Positions 1 through 9,600 of a DNA stretch of 27,650 nt are shown here, piece after piece. A program made the translations under genes and the position numbers. Origin of the DNA: a virus; IMG/VR virus record IMGVR_UViG_3300031977_002332, positions 1-27,650 of that record. One strand, written 5' to 3'. Under the pieces are notes generated by a model that did not search any database, was not told the origin of the DNA, and was given only the letters and a program-made list of their open reading frames with translations. Positions within the stretch are counted from its first letter, which is position 1. The number at the start of each line of letters is the position of its first letter.

Positions 1-433
1 TATCTCTGTTAAGTTTCCACTGCTTCTTTAGATTGTTTTCTGTTTCAACAAATATTCTAAGATCAGAAATTTCAGACATCTCACCATGCAAAGAATGAAG
101 ACCTTCATAAACAATATACTTACTTGGCAATATCTCTACTGGCTCATCAAACTTACCTGTATCGTGATTGTATTTTTTTCTCTGTATTGATTTATTTTGA
201 ATAAGAGTAGAAATACTTTTTACTTCATCAGTCAAGTTGTTTGCTTTTGGATTTAAGTGGGTATAAACGTTCCAATTAGGATCTTGTCTTTCCCATTTAT
301 GTGAGTCATCACCGTTCACCACAGTTACGTTTTTGTCTTTCAAAACAAAACGTATGAGTTCAGATAAAGTTGTCTTGCCAACACCCGAACTACCAGAGAT
401 GGTGATTAACTCATTCAATGAATAGTCACCCAC
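1..433 (-). CDS. Phosphoribulokinase/uridine-kinase-family protein, 3' end cut by window
   Basis: P-loop kinase of the phosphoribulokinase (PRK)/uridine kinase family; 144 codons are present and the C-terminus lies outside the window. Counted from the GTG at 433, the Walker A motif GSSGVGKTT is at residues 14-22, followed by GDDSHKWER (41-49), THLNPKANN (58-66), YNHDTGKFDEP (88-98), YEGLHSL (109-115) and WKLNRD (139-144). These blocks, in this order, resemble the cyanobacterial/plant-type PRK pattern (DDYH..DR, L.P.ANN, IYNH.TG..D.PE, EGLH.L, WKI.RD) more than ordinary uridine kinases. The family phosphorylates a sugar or nucleoside with ATP; the substrate cannot be told from sequence. The start is uncertain: the GTG at 433 overlaps the upstream gene by 19 bases, and a TTG at 418 would give a 4-base TTGA overlap. 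Neither has a clear ribosome binding site, so translational coupling to the upstream gene is likely. Confidence 0.8.
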   Translation of the reverse strand, partial: MGDYSLNELITISGSSGVGKTTLSELIRFVLKDKNVTVVNGDDSHKWERQDPNWNVYTHLNPKANNLTDEVKSISTLIQNKSIQRKKYNHDTGKFDEPVEILPSKYIVYEGLHSLHGEMSEISDLRIFVETENNLKKQWKLNRD

Positions 434-1086
434 TCATCTTGATGATGAAAAGTTCTGTTTTCTTTTGACCATTGTGGCACACCCATAAACTCTGGATCGC
501 TACTTTGATAAAGTCTCTTTTTAAAATTAAATGGTTCTGTTTGAAGGCCTTGCGTTACGATTGATTGATTTATTGTATGGTGTGGTGTTGGTTCTTCAAA
601 TGACTTCCCCTCTGTATGAAAAACTTTTTTGAACACTTCTGGTGTCATCAGACCAATATTATCAAAAGGTAAATTCCATGGCATCCAAGGAGCATAGTAA
701 GTATTTTCTTTTATGACCTCAGGCACCTCTATGCTCAACAACTCACAATCTATTCTGTGACGAAGAACACAATCAAACGATAATAAGTTTTCTACTTTTT
801 CTGCAAGAAGTTCTATGCATCTCACCATTCTATAATTGTTACCATTGTAACCGCCGATGACCTCTTCAATCGGATCAATCAGGAAAAGGTTAACATTCAA
901 GTTTTCGTTTTTAATTTTTTCTTGTAGTTTTAGAGACTCATCAGTTTTGTATGTCAGAGCATAATGCTCGCAGTCATGTTCTGAGAGTGCTTCGATGGTT
1001 GTTTTAATGTTTTGAAAAACTCGCTCTGCGTCGGGTCGAGTCGCACCGGTTATTAAATTACAAATATTCAAAAGAAAAATCCTCAC
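415..1086 (-). CDS. Glycosyltransferase-like protein (WavE-like, tentative)
   Basis: A 223-aa soluble protein starting at GTG; the nearby ATG at 1088 is out of frame and stops at once. The layout suggests a nucleotide-sugar glycosyltransferase: a hydrophobic first strand (MRIFLLNICNLITG), a mid-protein YRMVRCIELLAE helix, then a strand ending in CVLRHRIDCEL that sits where such enzymes carry the acidic metal or sugar-nucleotide motif, and a later DNIGLMTPEVFKKVF segment. This resembles the WavE lipopolysaccharide-synthesis type, but a plain DxD motif is absent, so the call is tentative. The gene overlaps the kinase downstream and follows a TATAAATA-like element at 1105-1112. Its position beyond the tail-fibre genes would suit modification of a virion or host-surface glycan. 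This is inference. Confidence 0.5.
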   Translation of the reverse strand: MRIFLLNICNLITGATRPDAERVFQNIKTTIEALSEHDCEHYALTYKTDESLKLQEKIKNENLNVNLFLIDPIEEVIGGYNGNNYRMVRCIELLAEKVENLLSFDCVLRHRIDCELLSIEVPEVIKENTYYAPWMPWNLPFDNIGLMTPEVFKKVFHTEGKSFEEPTPHHTINQSIVTQGLQTEPFNFKKRLYQSSDPEFMGVPQWSKENRTFHHQDEWVTIH

Positions 1087-1104
1087 ATAACAAATAGTCT
1101 TAGG

Positions 1105-1112
1105 TATTTATC
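1105..1112 (-). promoter_or_regulatory. T4-type late promoter element (GATAAATA)
   Basis: GATAAATA reads on the minus strand, 7 of 8 matches to the T4 late consensus TATAAATA. It sits in the 26-base gap after the 111-aa gene. T4-like spacing would place the transcript start near 1099, leaving a leader of about 13 bases before the GTG at 1086. It would drive the glycosyltransferase-like and kinase genes. Confidence 0.5.
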
Positions 1113-1448
1113 TCAAGATTTTGTAACTTCTGGCAAAACTGTAGCAACTCCCTCAACAATTCTCTTAACAACACCAGATGCATTGAAAACTTCAAGATCA
1201 TAAACATATCTACCAGCAGTTATGCTTGCGGTCGTAGCAGCAGTTTTTGATAGAGTCAGATTACCACCAGTCGTGTCTGTAATTGTAACGTCTAAGTCAA
1301 TCGCAGTTGAAGATGAGTGACTTCTTCTCATCTGAGATCTGCCAGTGTAACCATCGAGATCAAATGTAACACCGGTATCATCTGTTAGTTCTAGACCAAT
1401 TGAAAATGTAGCCCCTTGTTCTATGTTTAAATTTAATTTACTTGCCAT
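1113..1448 (-). CDS. Small beta-sandwich phage structural protein
   Basis: 111-aa protein with the pattern of a small all-beta phage tail accessory protein: LNLNIEQGATF near the N-terminus, LDGYTGRSQMRRS in the middle, then AGRYVYDLEVFNASG and RIVEGVATVLPEVTKS at the end. Proteins with this layout (polar strand, G-Y-T, YDLE, EG...V.PEVT) are frequent beside tail-fibre genes in marine phages and prophages and recall BppU-like N-terminal domains. That is a remembered resemblance, not a search result. Its ATG overlaps the stop of the 581-aa gene by one base (TAATG), so it is probably co-translated. Likely a baseplate or fibre accessory; exact role unknown. Confidence 0.6.
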   Translation of the reverse strand: MASKLNLNIEQGATFSIGLELTDDTGVTFDLDGYTGRSQMRRSHSSSTAIDLDVTITDTTGGNLTLSKTAATTASITAGRYVYDLEVFNASGVVKRIVEGVATVLPEVTKS

Positions 1449-3193
1449 TATTCTTCCCTAAGTAAAGGCCTCATTGAGGCGCCGCACGTTCTTACTCTAT
1501 TTTTCATTCTATTTGCTTCGGTGGATCCATTTATCGCACCAAGATTCAAGAATGTAGGAAAACAAACTGTTTCACCAAATCCATCATTAAAAAACTCTCT
1601 AGCAGGATAAAAGTATATTGCCCGATAATCAAATTCCTCATTGTTTGGATCAAAAGCAACCTTTGTCTTATCTTCGTTAAGTATAATTATGTATAACCCT
1701 CTTCGTGTATCTTGGTCTGTGGCACCTGGTATTCTACCTACCCCACCAGGATCTACAATACTGTTTTCGGCGTCCATAAGAAATGCAAATAAAACACGAT
1801 CATCAAGTGAGTAAGAATTACCATCTGAGTCTGTGCCTTTGACACCAAAGGCGTTTGTTGTATCGCAAATCATGGCACTTGGACATACGGGCTTAATAAT
1901 ATTGTTGTCGGGATCAACAGGAAATCCATTTCTATCTGTTTTTTCGGTTCCGTCTGCGTTGTAACCACCATTACCAGGAACCAACTTACTGTGTTTAATA
2001 ACAGAAAAAGTTCCTGATGTAAACTCGTCTGTGTCTCCCGCTTCTGCTGTAGTGTCTTGATTGGTTACAAGTTTTATTAGTTTTCCGCTTGTTGTCCAAC
2101 CAAGAAAAACATTTCCCGATCTATCAACACAGGCCGAACCTTCGAATCCACCAAAGAAAATATTGCCCTCATTATTAAGACCTGTTTGAATAGTAGCAAA
2201 ATCTGGAATTGGATTACCATCTAAGTCAAGACCATTCAAGTGGTTTGCAAGTCCTTGGGCGCTGTTTATGTATGGAGCAACTGTTACACCAATTGTAGTT
2301 TGTTTCAGTTGTTTCGCTGTTGTGTAGTCTTCAGGAACATTTCTTTCAGGAGGAATGAATTCTGTAGTTGTTGAGGCAGTTGCGGCTGCAAATCGAAGAA
2401 GGTTAACTTCGAGAAAAAACTCTGTGTTAGTCAGATTATTTGTATCACCAGAAAGCCCTCTAGTCAATGTTATAAAACCAACTGGATCATTTATCTGAGA
2501 ATTATCTCCGCTTACTTCTCTGAAACGACTAGAGTAAGGCTCCATTCTACAAACATCATATGCTTCGCCGTGTGCCATTACGTTATCATCATTTGCATTA
2601 CCTTGAAAGGGACTTTGATGTGCAGGACCAAGAGCATTATCTTCAGTGGTAATAGCCCATGTAAAAAATGTTCCATTTTGTATGAAAGATCTGTCTTCTA
2701 AAAGATCACCTACAGACACCCATGCTCTACGACTTAGAAATTCAAAACCGCAAGGACAACAATTAAGACCCATTACATTGCTTCCAATTATTGCAGTTGG
2801 ACTTGAAACATCACCAGGACTAATTCCGCTACCTAAACTAGGATCAAGAACGGCTTGACCATTTGTTTTACGAAGGCCTACAGACCCACCTGTGTAACCA
2901 CCAGAACCAAAAACACCACCGTTGTAGTAAAAAGGATCAGAAAACTTCACACTAATAAAACGATTAAGAGTATTACCTCCACTTGGATTAGTTGAACTAC
3001 CGTCGTCACCCTCTAGTGGTGTGCCGTCTGCTTTTAGACCATAAATGTTTGAAAGATCAAAAACACCAGAAATTGGAATTTGTTCGTTTCCGCCGACCGG
3101 CGTGGCGTTTTGCCTATTACCACAGATAAAGTAAACATTAGGAATACCTAACGCATCAACTTCAAAAGCCTGAGTTGAAAACATATTACTCAT
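1448..3193 (-). CDS. Cys-rich hypothetical protein, probably tail/fibre associated
   Basis: 581-aa protein that I do not recognise. It is rich in Gly, Asn and Asp with short predicted beta strands and no signal peptide or membrane segment. It has ten cysteines, unusually many for a cytoplasmic phage protein, including a CCPCG cluster near residue 144 and PVCPSAMIC near residue 438. The segment SACVDRSGNVFLGW resembles a single propeller- or fibre-like repeat. The ATG at 3193 has a good upstream AGGT ribosome binding site 8 bases after the collar-fibre gene. It lies between that fibre gene and the small beta-sandwich protein, so a fibre-associated or receptor-contact role is plausible but not shown. 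Confidence 0.6.
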   Translation of the reverse strand: MSNMFSTQAFEVDALGIPNVYFICGNRQNATPVGGNEQIPISGVFDLSNIYGLKADGTPLEGDDGSSTNPSGGNTLNRFISVKFSDPFYYNGGVFGSGGYTGGSVGLRKTNGQAVLDPSLGSGISPGDVSSPTAIIGSNVMGLNCCPCGFEFLSRRAWVSVGDLLEDRSFIQNGTFFTWAITTEDNALGPAHQSPFQGNANDDNVMAHGEAYDVCRMEPYSSRFREVSGDNSQINDPVGFITLTRGLSGDTNNLTNTEFFLEVNLLRFAAATASTTTEFIPPERNVPEDYTTAKQLKQTTIGVTVAPYINSAQGLANHLNGLDLDGNPIPDFATIQTGLNNEGNIFFGGFEGSACVDRSGNVFLGWTTSGKLIKLVTNQDTTAEAGDTDEFTSGTFSVIKHSKLVPGNGGYNADGTEKTDRNGFPVDPDNNIIKPVCPSAMICDTTNAFGVKGTDSDGNSYSLDDRVLFAFLMDAENSIVDPGGVGRIPGATDQDTRRGLYIIILNEDKTKVAFDPNNEEFDYRAIYFYPAREFFNDGFGETVCFPTFLNLGAINGSTEANRMKNRVRTCGASMRPLLREE

Positions 3194-3201
3194 GTGTTAC
3201 C

Positions 3202-6200
3202 TCAAGAAAGTGCAGTGTTAAAGTTGCAGAGAAGTTTGTTACCGCTTGATGTTGGAACACAAACAATATTGATCATGTCAATTGCATCACCAGACTTTGT
3301 AAGTGCTGGTTCAATTCCATTTGGGAAAAGATAGTTTGAGTTGATGTTCGTAATCGCTGATGGGTTAGAACTCGGCTGCACAAAAACAAGTGTATAGTAA
3401 GCACCTGGTTGAATGTTGTTTGGTGATGCAAGCGTATAAGATTTTGACTCTGCAAGTTCAAACGTTTGAATGTTACCCGTATCAAAGTCTGGTGTGATTG
3501 TTGTCTCGGATGAAAGAGATGTAGTTTTATCACCACCGATTGATTGACCAGTGATTGCCTTGATGTTACCAAGAACTTCGAGACCTGTGGTCGTTGGTGT
3601 GTATTTTTCTACACCAGTCTCGTCACCATCACTTCTAAAGTAGTGCTTACCATCTGTGCCGACATGAAGAAGTTCACGACCGTGATCAAACGGGTTAACG
3701 CTGTTATCTGTTTTGTCTGTATAAACAATAAACGAATCTGCGACTGTTTCAGCACTGTCATTTAAACCAACACCGACAAGGTAATCATTTGCAGCACCAA
3801 CAACACCGTGATCGGTGTGGAAGATATGAGGCCCACTTGGTCCACCAGTAATCTGAACATGTGGGAAAGTTGTGCCTGATGCTCTAGTGAAGCCTAGACC
3901 AAATGCAGTTGCACCAGCAACACTTGGTGTTGCAATTGTTGAGCCGCCTAATATTGTTGGATAACGATCATCGTGATTGTGTCCTGTAAACACAAGAGCG
4001 TTGACACCTGGCTTCGCACGAATGATAAAGTTCGTAGCAAGGAATGGGTCGAGTGTGCCATCAGAACCTGAATCATCTGATCCACCTTGCTCGCCTAGTG
4101 TTCTTACAAGAGAATTTGTATCGTTTCGACCGATACCGATTGCACTTCTGTTTCTTAGATCAGGCAAGAAGAAGTTTGTGTTGTCATCTGAACTTGCCTT
4201 AACTGTGACATCGCCTGTTGCAACAGGTAGTGTACCAGAAACTCTTGTAAAGGTAATAACTTTTGTAGACTCGTTTACATCACTAACATTCACTGCTGCT
4301 GTGACACCATCAGACTCTCGCTCAAGAATCAAACGACCAAGATCGTTATCTGATGAGAATGTTAAAATACCTCTTGTGCCACCTGTTAGACTAATTGTTC
4401 CATTGTCAGCGTCGGTTCTAGTAAACAGAACATTCTGTACACTGTAAGTATCGGTAATGAGATCGCCCAGATCTGGGAACTCACTTCTCTTTTTCAGGTC
4501 ACCATCACAGAAAAGGAAGTCAGTGTTTGGTATGACATTACCAGAGAATGGATAAATTGTTCCGATAGGAATTATACCTTGCAGATACAACTCATCTGTG
4601 GCTTGTTGAACTTGTTGGCCAATGTATGGAACAACGTAGCCAGAATCACCATCGAAGCCAACAAACATAGGTTTCTGAACGAGATTCGGGCCCTCATCAT
4701 ATGATGGTGTTGTTGTTGTAAGACCACCTGTGATTGTTCTCGACAAGAAGAATACTTCGCCCCCTGTAATGCCTTCAATCTTTGAACTGTTCGCTAGACC
4801 TGAAACAAAACCAGACTGAACAACCGATACGTCATTTCCGTCAATGCCTGATACGATACCAATCGATTCTGCTTCTGCTGGTGTAGTGCCAATTGCAGAT
4901 GTTAAACTACCTGTCAGAGGTATTCTAACTGCTTCACCAACAGTCAGGCCGTGTCCTGCAACTGTGAATGTTCTTTGTGTGTTTGAGTTGTCTAGCCAAT
5001 CTTCGTTGATAATACCATTTGCACCTGCAATGGGAATCTTGTAAGCACCTGCTGTGATAGAAGCATGGGCACCATCAAGTTGATCTGCGTTAAAGTTTTC
5101 TGCAAACATTGAGTTTGGCACACCAGAAAGTTGTTGACCACTAGCACCAGACCCACCATAGAACTTAAACACAGCATCATCTTTTGTTCCTGTTGGACCA
5201 GAAAGACCAAAACTAAACGCAAGTTCGTTTATCTTTCCACCAACACCACCTGTTCCGAGTGTTGCTGTGAACACGTTACCGGTCATGTCTTCTGCGATAG
5301 AGAATACTGTATTTGATCCTCTGTCTGACTTGAACACGAAGTTGTTAGCAAGAGTGCCGTAGAGAGAAGACTCTTTTGAATCGTAAACAGCAGACTTAAT
5401 CGCACCTTCAGCAGTTGTGCCAAGATTAGTATTGACTAAGAAAGAGTTGTGATCAACATACCATAAAATTTGTTTATCACCAGAAGCACCTTTGATAACA
5501 ATACCAGGAGGGTTCAAGTAACCTGTATCTGTTGGGAAGCCACTCGCCCCGACCGGAGTATCTACAATAGCGTGTGTAGCACCAGCGATTGCACCAGTTG
5601 GGCTTGTGCTGATGAAGCCACCATTTTGAAACTCAGAAGGTCCACCTGTTGCAAACGGGCCGTGAACAACGACGTTTGCGGTTGCTGCTGTTCCACCAGC
5701 ACCAAAAACGGCTGAGTATGAGCGAACAAAACCAACTGCTTCGGAACTACCTGCGGTTGCGTTTGCTGCTGCGTCTGCATAGAAAGCAGTCTGACCAACC
5801 GTTAAAGTTCCAGCAGTAAGCGTTGATGGGCCTCCAACATTGCCCGTAATTTGAAAACGAATTTCATTTTGAAAGGCGAGTTCAATTTGTTCATCTTCTG
5901 TTCGAAGATCATCAGAGTTGATTGTGGTTTGTGTTCCGTTGACTGTGAGGTTACCACCAATAGTAACATTGCTCTGGAAGGTGTGATTGCCTGAAATTTC
6001 TAGAGGCAGAACCTTCGAGGCAATAACTTTCTTTGTGACACCAGCGTTGACATCAAAAACTGCAATCAGGTCATCATTAGAGATGCCGTCAGCGATATCA
6101 TCCATACCTCTGAAATCAAGACCTAAAACACCAGATGTATTTGCAGATATACCTTGTTCACCACCTTTATGGTTTAGCGTTAGAGTTACAAGACCTGTTG

Positions 6201-6387
6201 AAAGTGCATATGAAGAAGGTCTACCTTCAGTAATACCAGAAGCGGTAGCAGCCTGAACATCATATAGGTTCAGGGGGCTTAGATAATCAATAACTGTATT
6301 TGTTCTGTTAAGCCACTCATTGAATGTATCAGACAATAGCAGGTTGCTTAATTCTGGCGATAGTAGATCAGATGTTTGACTCGGCAT
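3202..6387 (-). CDS. Tail fibre protein with phage tail collar domain
   Basis: 1061-aa fibre. The N-terminal part carries FQSNVTIGGNLTVNGTQTTI and SDDLRTEDEQIELA (about residues 133-173), the repeat-like beta unit common in T4-like marine phage fibres. A collar-type domain (Pfam Collar, PF07484) follows at about 599-760: IPIGTIYPFSG, FLFCDGDLKKRSEFPDLGDL, then FFLPDLRNRSAIGIGRND. The last ~100 residues (TITPDFDTGNIQTFEL, YTLVFVQPSS, LFPNGIEPALT) form a tip-like beta domain shared by many fibres. The ATG at 6387 is preceded by GAGAAG within the end of the 70-aa gene. A TATAAATA element lies 62 bases upstream. The role is most likely attachment to the host surface. Which T4 fibre (gp12, gp36 or gp37) it replaces cannot be decided. 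Confidence 0.85.
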   Translation of the reverse strand: MPSQTSDLLSPELSNLLLSDTFNEWLNRTNTVIDYLSPLNLYDVQAATASGITEGRPSSYALSTGLVTLTLNHKGGEQGISANTSGVLGLDFRGMDDIADGISNDDLIAVFDVNAGVTKKVIASKVLPLEISGNHTFQSNVTIGGNLTVNGTQTTINSDDLRTEDEQIELAFQNEIRFQITGNVGGPSTLTAGTLTVGQTAFYADAAANATAGSSEAVGFVRSYSAVFGAGGTAATANVVVHGPFATGGPSEFQNGGFISTSPTGAIAGATHAIVDTPVGASGFPTDTGYLNPPGIVIKGASGDKQILWYVDHNSFLVNTNLGTTAEGAIKSAVYDSKESSLYGTLANNFVFKSDRGSNTVFSIAEDMTGNVFTATLGTGGVGGKINELAFSFGLSGPTGTKDDAVFKFYGGSGASGQQLSGVPNSMFAENFNADQLDGAHASITAGAYKIPIAGANGIINEDWLDNSNTQRTFTVAGHGLTVGEAVRIPLTGSLTSAIGTTPAEAESIGIVSGIDGNDVSVVQSGFVSGLANSSKIEGITGGEVFFLSRTITGGLTTTTPSYDEGPNLVQKPMFVGFDGDSGYVVPYIGQQVQQATDELYLQGIIPIGTIYPFSGNVIPNTDFLFCDGDLKKRSEFPDLGDLITDTYSVQNVLFTRTDADNGTISLTGGTRGILTFSSDNDLGRLILERESDGVTAAVNVSDVNESTKVITFTRVSGTLPVATGDVTVKASSDDNTNFFLPDLRNRSAIGIGRNDTNSLVRTLGEQGGSDDSGSDGTLDPFLATNFIIRAKPGVNALVFTGHNHDDRYPTILGGSTIATPSVAGATAFGLGFTRASGTTFPHVQITGGPSGPHIFHTDHGVVGAANDYLVGVGLNDSAETVADSFIVYTDKTDNSVNPFDHGRELLHVGTDGKHYFRSDGDETGVEKYTPTTTGLEVLGNIKAITGQSIGGDKTTSLSSETTITPDFDTGNIQTFELAESKSYTLASPNNIQPGAYYTLVFVQPSSNPSAITNINSNYLFPNGIEPALTKSGDAIDMINIVCVPTSSGNKLLCNFNTALS

Positions 6388-6389
6388 AT

Positions 6390-6602
6390 TTACTTCTCAA
6401 TCAGTTTTGTAAGCAGACTTTTGATATCGGTTAAGTCGCTCTTGATGTTATTTATATCTTGTTCCATGGTCATAACCTTTTGCTTCTCTTTTTGTGCCAT
6501 TATAAACCTTTGCTTTTCTTCTAGATTAGAAGCAAGTATGGCTTTACTCTCGGTATCACGAATATAAGTTGACTCTTCAATCGGAACTTTACTTATTTTC
6601 AT
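6390..6602 (-). CDS. Small coiled-coil protein of the fibre region
   Basis: 70-aa basic/acidic protein. It starts MKISKVPIEESTYIRDTESK, and the second half is heptad-like and rich in Lys, Glu and Gln, with regular Met/Ile/Leu spacing (MTMEQDINNIKSDLTDIKSL), predicting a coiled coil. Similar short proteins beginning with a KVPIE..TY.RD pattern occur beside tail genes of T4-like marine phages (recollection). The ATG overlaps the stop of the 1683-aa gene by four bases (ATGA) and lacks its own strong ribosome binding site, indicating translational coupling. It ends two bases before the collar-fibre start and carries a late-promoter-like element inside it. A fibre chaperone or connector is possible; function unknown. 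Confidence 0.65.
   Translation of the reverse strand: MKISKVPIEESTYIRDTESKAILASNLEEKQRFIMAQKEKQKVMTMEQDINNIKSDLTDIKSLLTKLIEK
6449..6456 (-). promoter_or_regulatory. T4-type late promoter element (TATAAATA)
   Basis: Exact TATAAATA on the minus strand, inside the 70-aa coding sequence and 62 bases upstream of the collar-fibre ATG. T4-like spacing puts the transcript start near 6443, giving a leader of about 56 bases. Being intragenic and longer-leadered than the other sites, it is less certain than those in gaps. Confidence 0.45.
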
Positions 6603-9600
6603 GTTGCGGCACCATGAGCAATTGCTGTTAGATTACGAACTTTAGGAACATCAACAGAGTCTGTTGAATCGTACATGACAACCTTGACGGCAAACTTATC
6701 GAACGGGAAGTTGTTGCCAGTGATTGTTCCTGCTGTCAATGTATAATCAACACTAATAAACTCATCTTCGCCTTGAATAGTCGATGCCTGTGCGGTCGCA
6801 GCATTCATCTTGATAAATGGCTGCTCTTCAAACTTACCGCTGTCATCGCCTAGAACTTTTGCGAGAACAAAGATATTTGATGTTGTATTTGGTCTGTGTT
6901 GCTCAAGAGTAACTTTCAGATCAGTAGATTCAAATCCAGGCTCAAGATTAACCTGTCTCGTGATATATCTCATCAAAGGCAACTCAGATGATGTGGCGCC
7001 AACAGGCGTGGCAAATTTTTCTAGTTCAATCTTATCTTGCTGTGCGTTAATCTTATTTTCGATAAGGATCATATTCAAACGATCAACATCAATCACAGGA
7101 GAAACGTGATCACTATCAGAGGACATGGTAGCAAGAAGTTGAATCTCGTTGGTTGCATCAGGATCAACCTCTCTCTTCAAGCGATCTGGGAACTTAATCG
7201 TATCGTTTACTTCAGTATCAACGGCACTTTCAAACGAACCACCAGCAGTTTTCTTAGTTTTCTGTTGATATGAAATGGCTGTTGTTGGAAGTTTAAGTTC
7301 TGACACATTCACATGATACTCGTGACCAAGAAGCGTCGTTGTTCCGTAGTCTGTTGTAAGACCATCAGATTTCAATGTGATTAATCTGTTACCCTCAGAC
7401 TGACTTCGACCAGTAAACTTGCACTTATTAATTCTAAATGCCAGTGACTTAATTTTATTTTCTTCTCTCGAACTTGCGTTTTGCGATTCGAAAAGACCAC
7501 CGACGTATGGTTGTTTACCAATAATTTGATCGGTTGTGTTGATTCTATATTCACCTTCTTCGCCAACCCATAACTTGTGCTTCGAATCGTTTGTTTGAAC
7601 AACGATACAGTATTCACCAGGAGACAAATACACGGGCGATTCAAACTTAAAGTTTGTTGCTGAATCGGGATCCATTGTCGTTGTTGTTGTCACAGAGTCA
7701 GCGTTAACTGTTGCTGTTGCAAAAGGTAAAACTTTAGATGGGCTTGGGTAGCCATTGATAACTGGCCTGATTTGAACTGTAACAGGAAGTTCATCACCCT
7801 TCTCTCTAAAGTAAAGATCAACACTCTCTACAAATAGTCCAGCAGAGTAAGCGTATGATTGAACACTGAAAAGTTGTGCAACAGGATCATTCAGACCAGG
7901 TCTTGTATTGTCTTTGCTCTTTGCGTCTTCGAAAATTCTTTCATCTTTGACTGTCTCACGCTGGAAATCAATTTCTCTTGTTGAAAGAATATTTGAATCT
8001 TGATTACTGACAAAACCTTGAACAACATAAAGTTTTTCGGCAACTGTTGTTGCGTTTGATGAGTTGTTTGAACTATCATCAATTAGACGGAACAACAACT
8101 TACCCTGTCTAAACGTTGCGGCTGGTATTGCAAAGGTAAGTGTTACCGAACCATTTGCATCGGTTGTTAATGTTCCTCCCAGAGTTCCGCCATTTGGTGT
8201 ACAGTTTGAACTAACGTCTACACCAGAGAAGAAAGGATGAACAACTGTATTAGGTTTCATACCCTTAGCAACAATAGTAATTGTTTTTGATCTAATAAAT
8301 CTTACAACGTCTTTTTCAATTCTCTTTCCTAGATTAGTATCGAAAATTGTATTTGGTTTACTTCTTCTGATTCTAAATCTTCCCTTTTTCCTCAACTTAG
8401 CAACAAGAGAAAAGAAGTTTCGAAGACCATCTATTCCGACACCTCGGCGAGCAAGACGTTGAATAAACTTACCTCTTGATCTGTTATCAAGACCAAACCA
8501 TGTTGCTTTCCAATCATTAAATCTTGTGCCAAAACCAAAACTATTGTTGTTAAACTTCCAAGCGTCGTTTTGACCCTCTTGATTAGTTAAAACTTCAGGT
8601 CTTTGTCCATCATCATACCAAGTATCACTTGATGGTGTTAGAACCATTGTACCGATAAAGTTAATATTCGCTAGTGGGTTTACTAATGCATCTGTGTTGG
8701 CAAAAATTTGATTGATGTATTTTTCTGTTGTGTAGTTCAATGTCAATACAGAACCACCAGAGTTTGTGATACCTGCTGTATAGGTTGAATCTGGTGTAAA
8801 GTCAACACTTCGACTCTCAAATGTTGGTCGCAATTCACCTTCTTCAAAATCAATCGCAGCCTTGTAGTGATCGTTTAAGACATCACCAACATTGTGTCCC
8901 TCAAACGAGTCAACAAGAATACCATTTTTAAACTGCTCTGTGCCATCAGCACCGAGAACAATAGCGTTAACCGCACTCTCTTCTTCAAGAGAAAGTTTTG
9001 TGAAGTATTCTAGATCCTCAACTCGCTTTTCGATCTCACCAATATCACGCATGGTGTATCTACGATTTTCTTGTTTCTGAATAGTCAAATCAGAACCATT
9101 TCTAGTATCCGCATTTACATCCACTGTAAACAGTGTCATTGCATCTGGCAAATCAGTTGGTTCTCTTGGTGTGATTGAGGGAACACCTTCTACAATTTTA
9201 AAGTTTCTATCTTTTGACAGAACAACTTTATCAACACGAGGTAAGTAGAAACTACCCTCAACAGTTGATGTTTCAATTTCTCTTGTAGGAATTAAGGCTT
9301 GTGCGTTACTCGCAGATCCTGTAATGTTGCTTGCTGTGGGGCTGCTACCAAAAGTAAAGCCTGTGCTATCACGATCTGGTCTAAAGTCAATTACGTTAGC
9401 GAGTCGTGTAACCACACCACTGTTGGGGCTGGTATATTCTGGAATGGCACTCGTAGAAAGACCAGAGTATGAGTTTACAATAAATGGTCCCTCATCACCA
9501 CTTCTTGCAAAGTGCCTATAGGTGATATCAATCGCTGTAAGACCAAGTTCGTTGAACTGATCTTTAAGAACAAATCTTGACCAGTCGTACATGTTATCAC

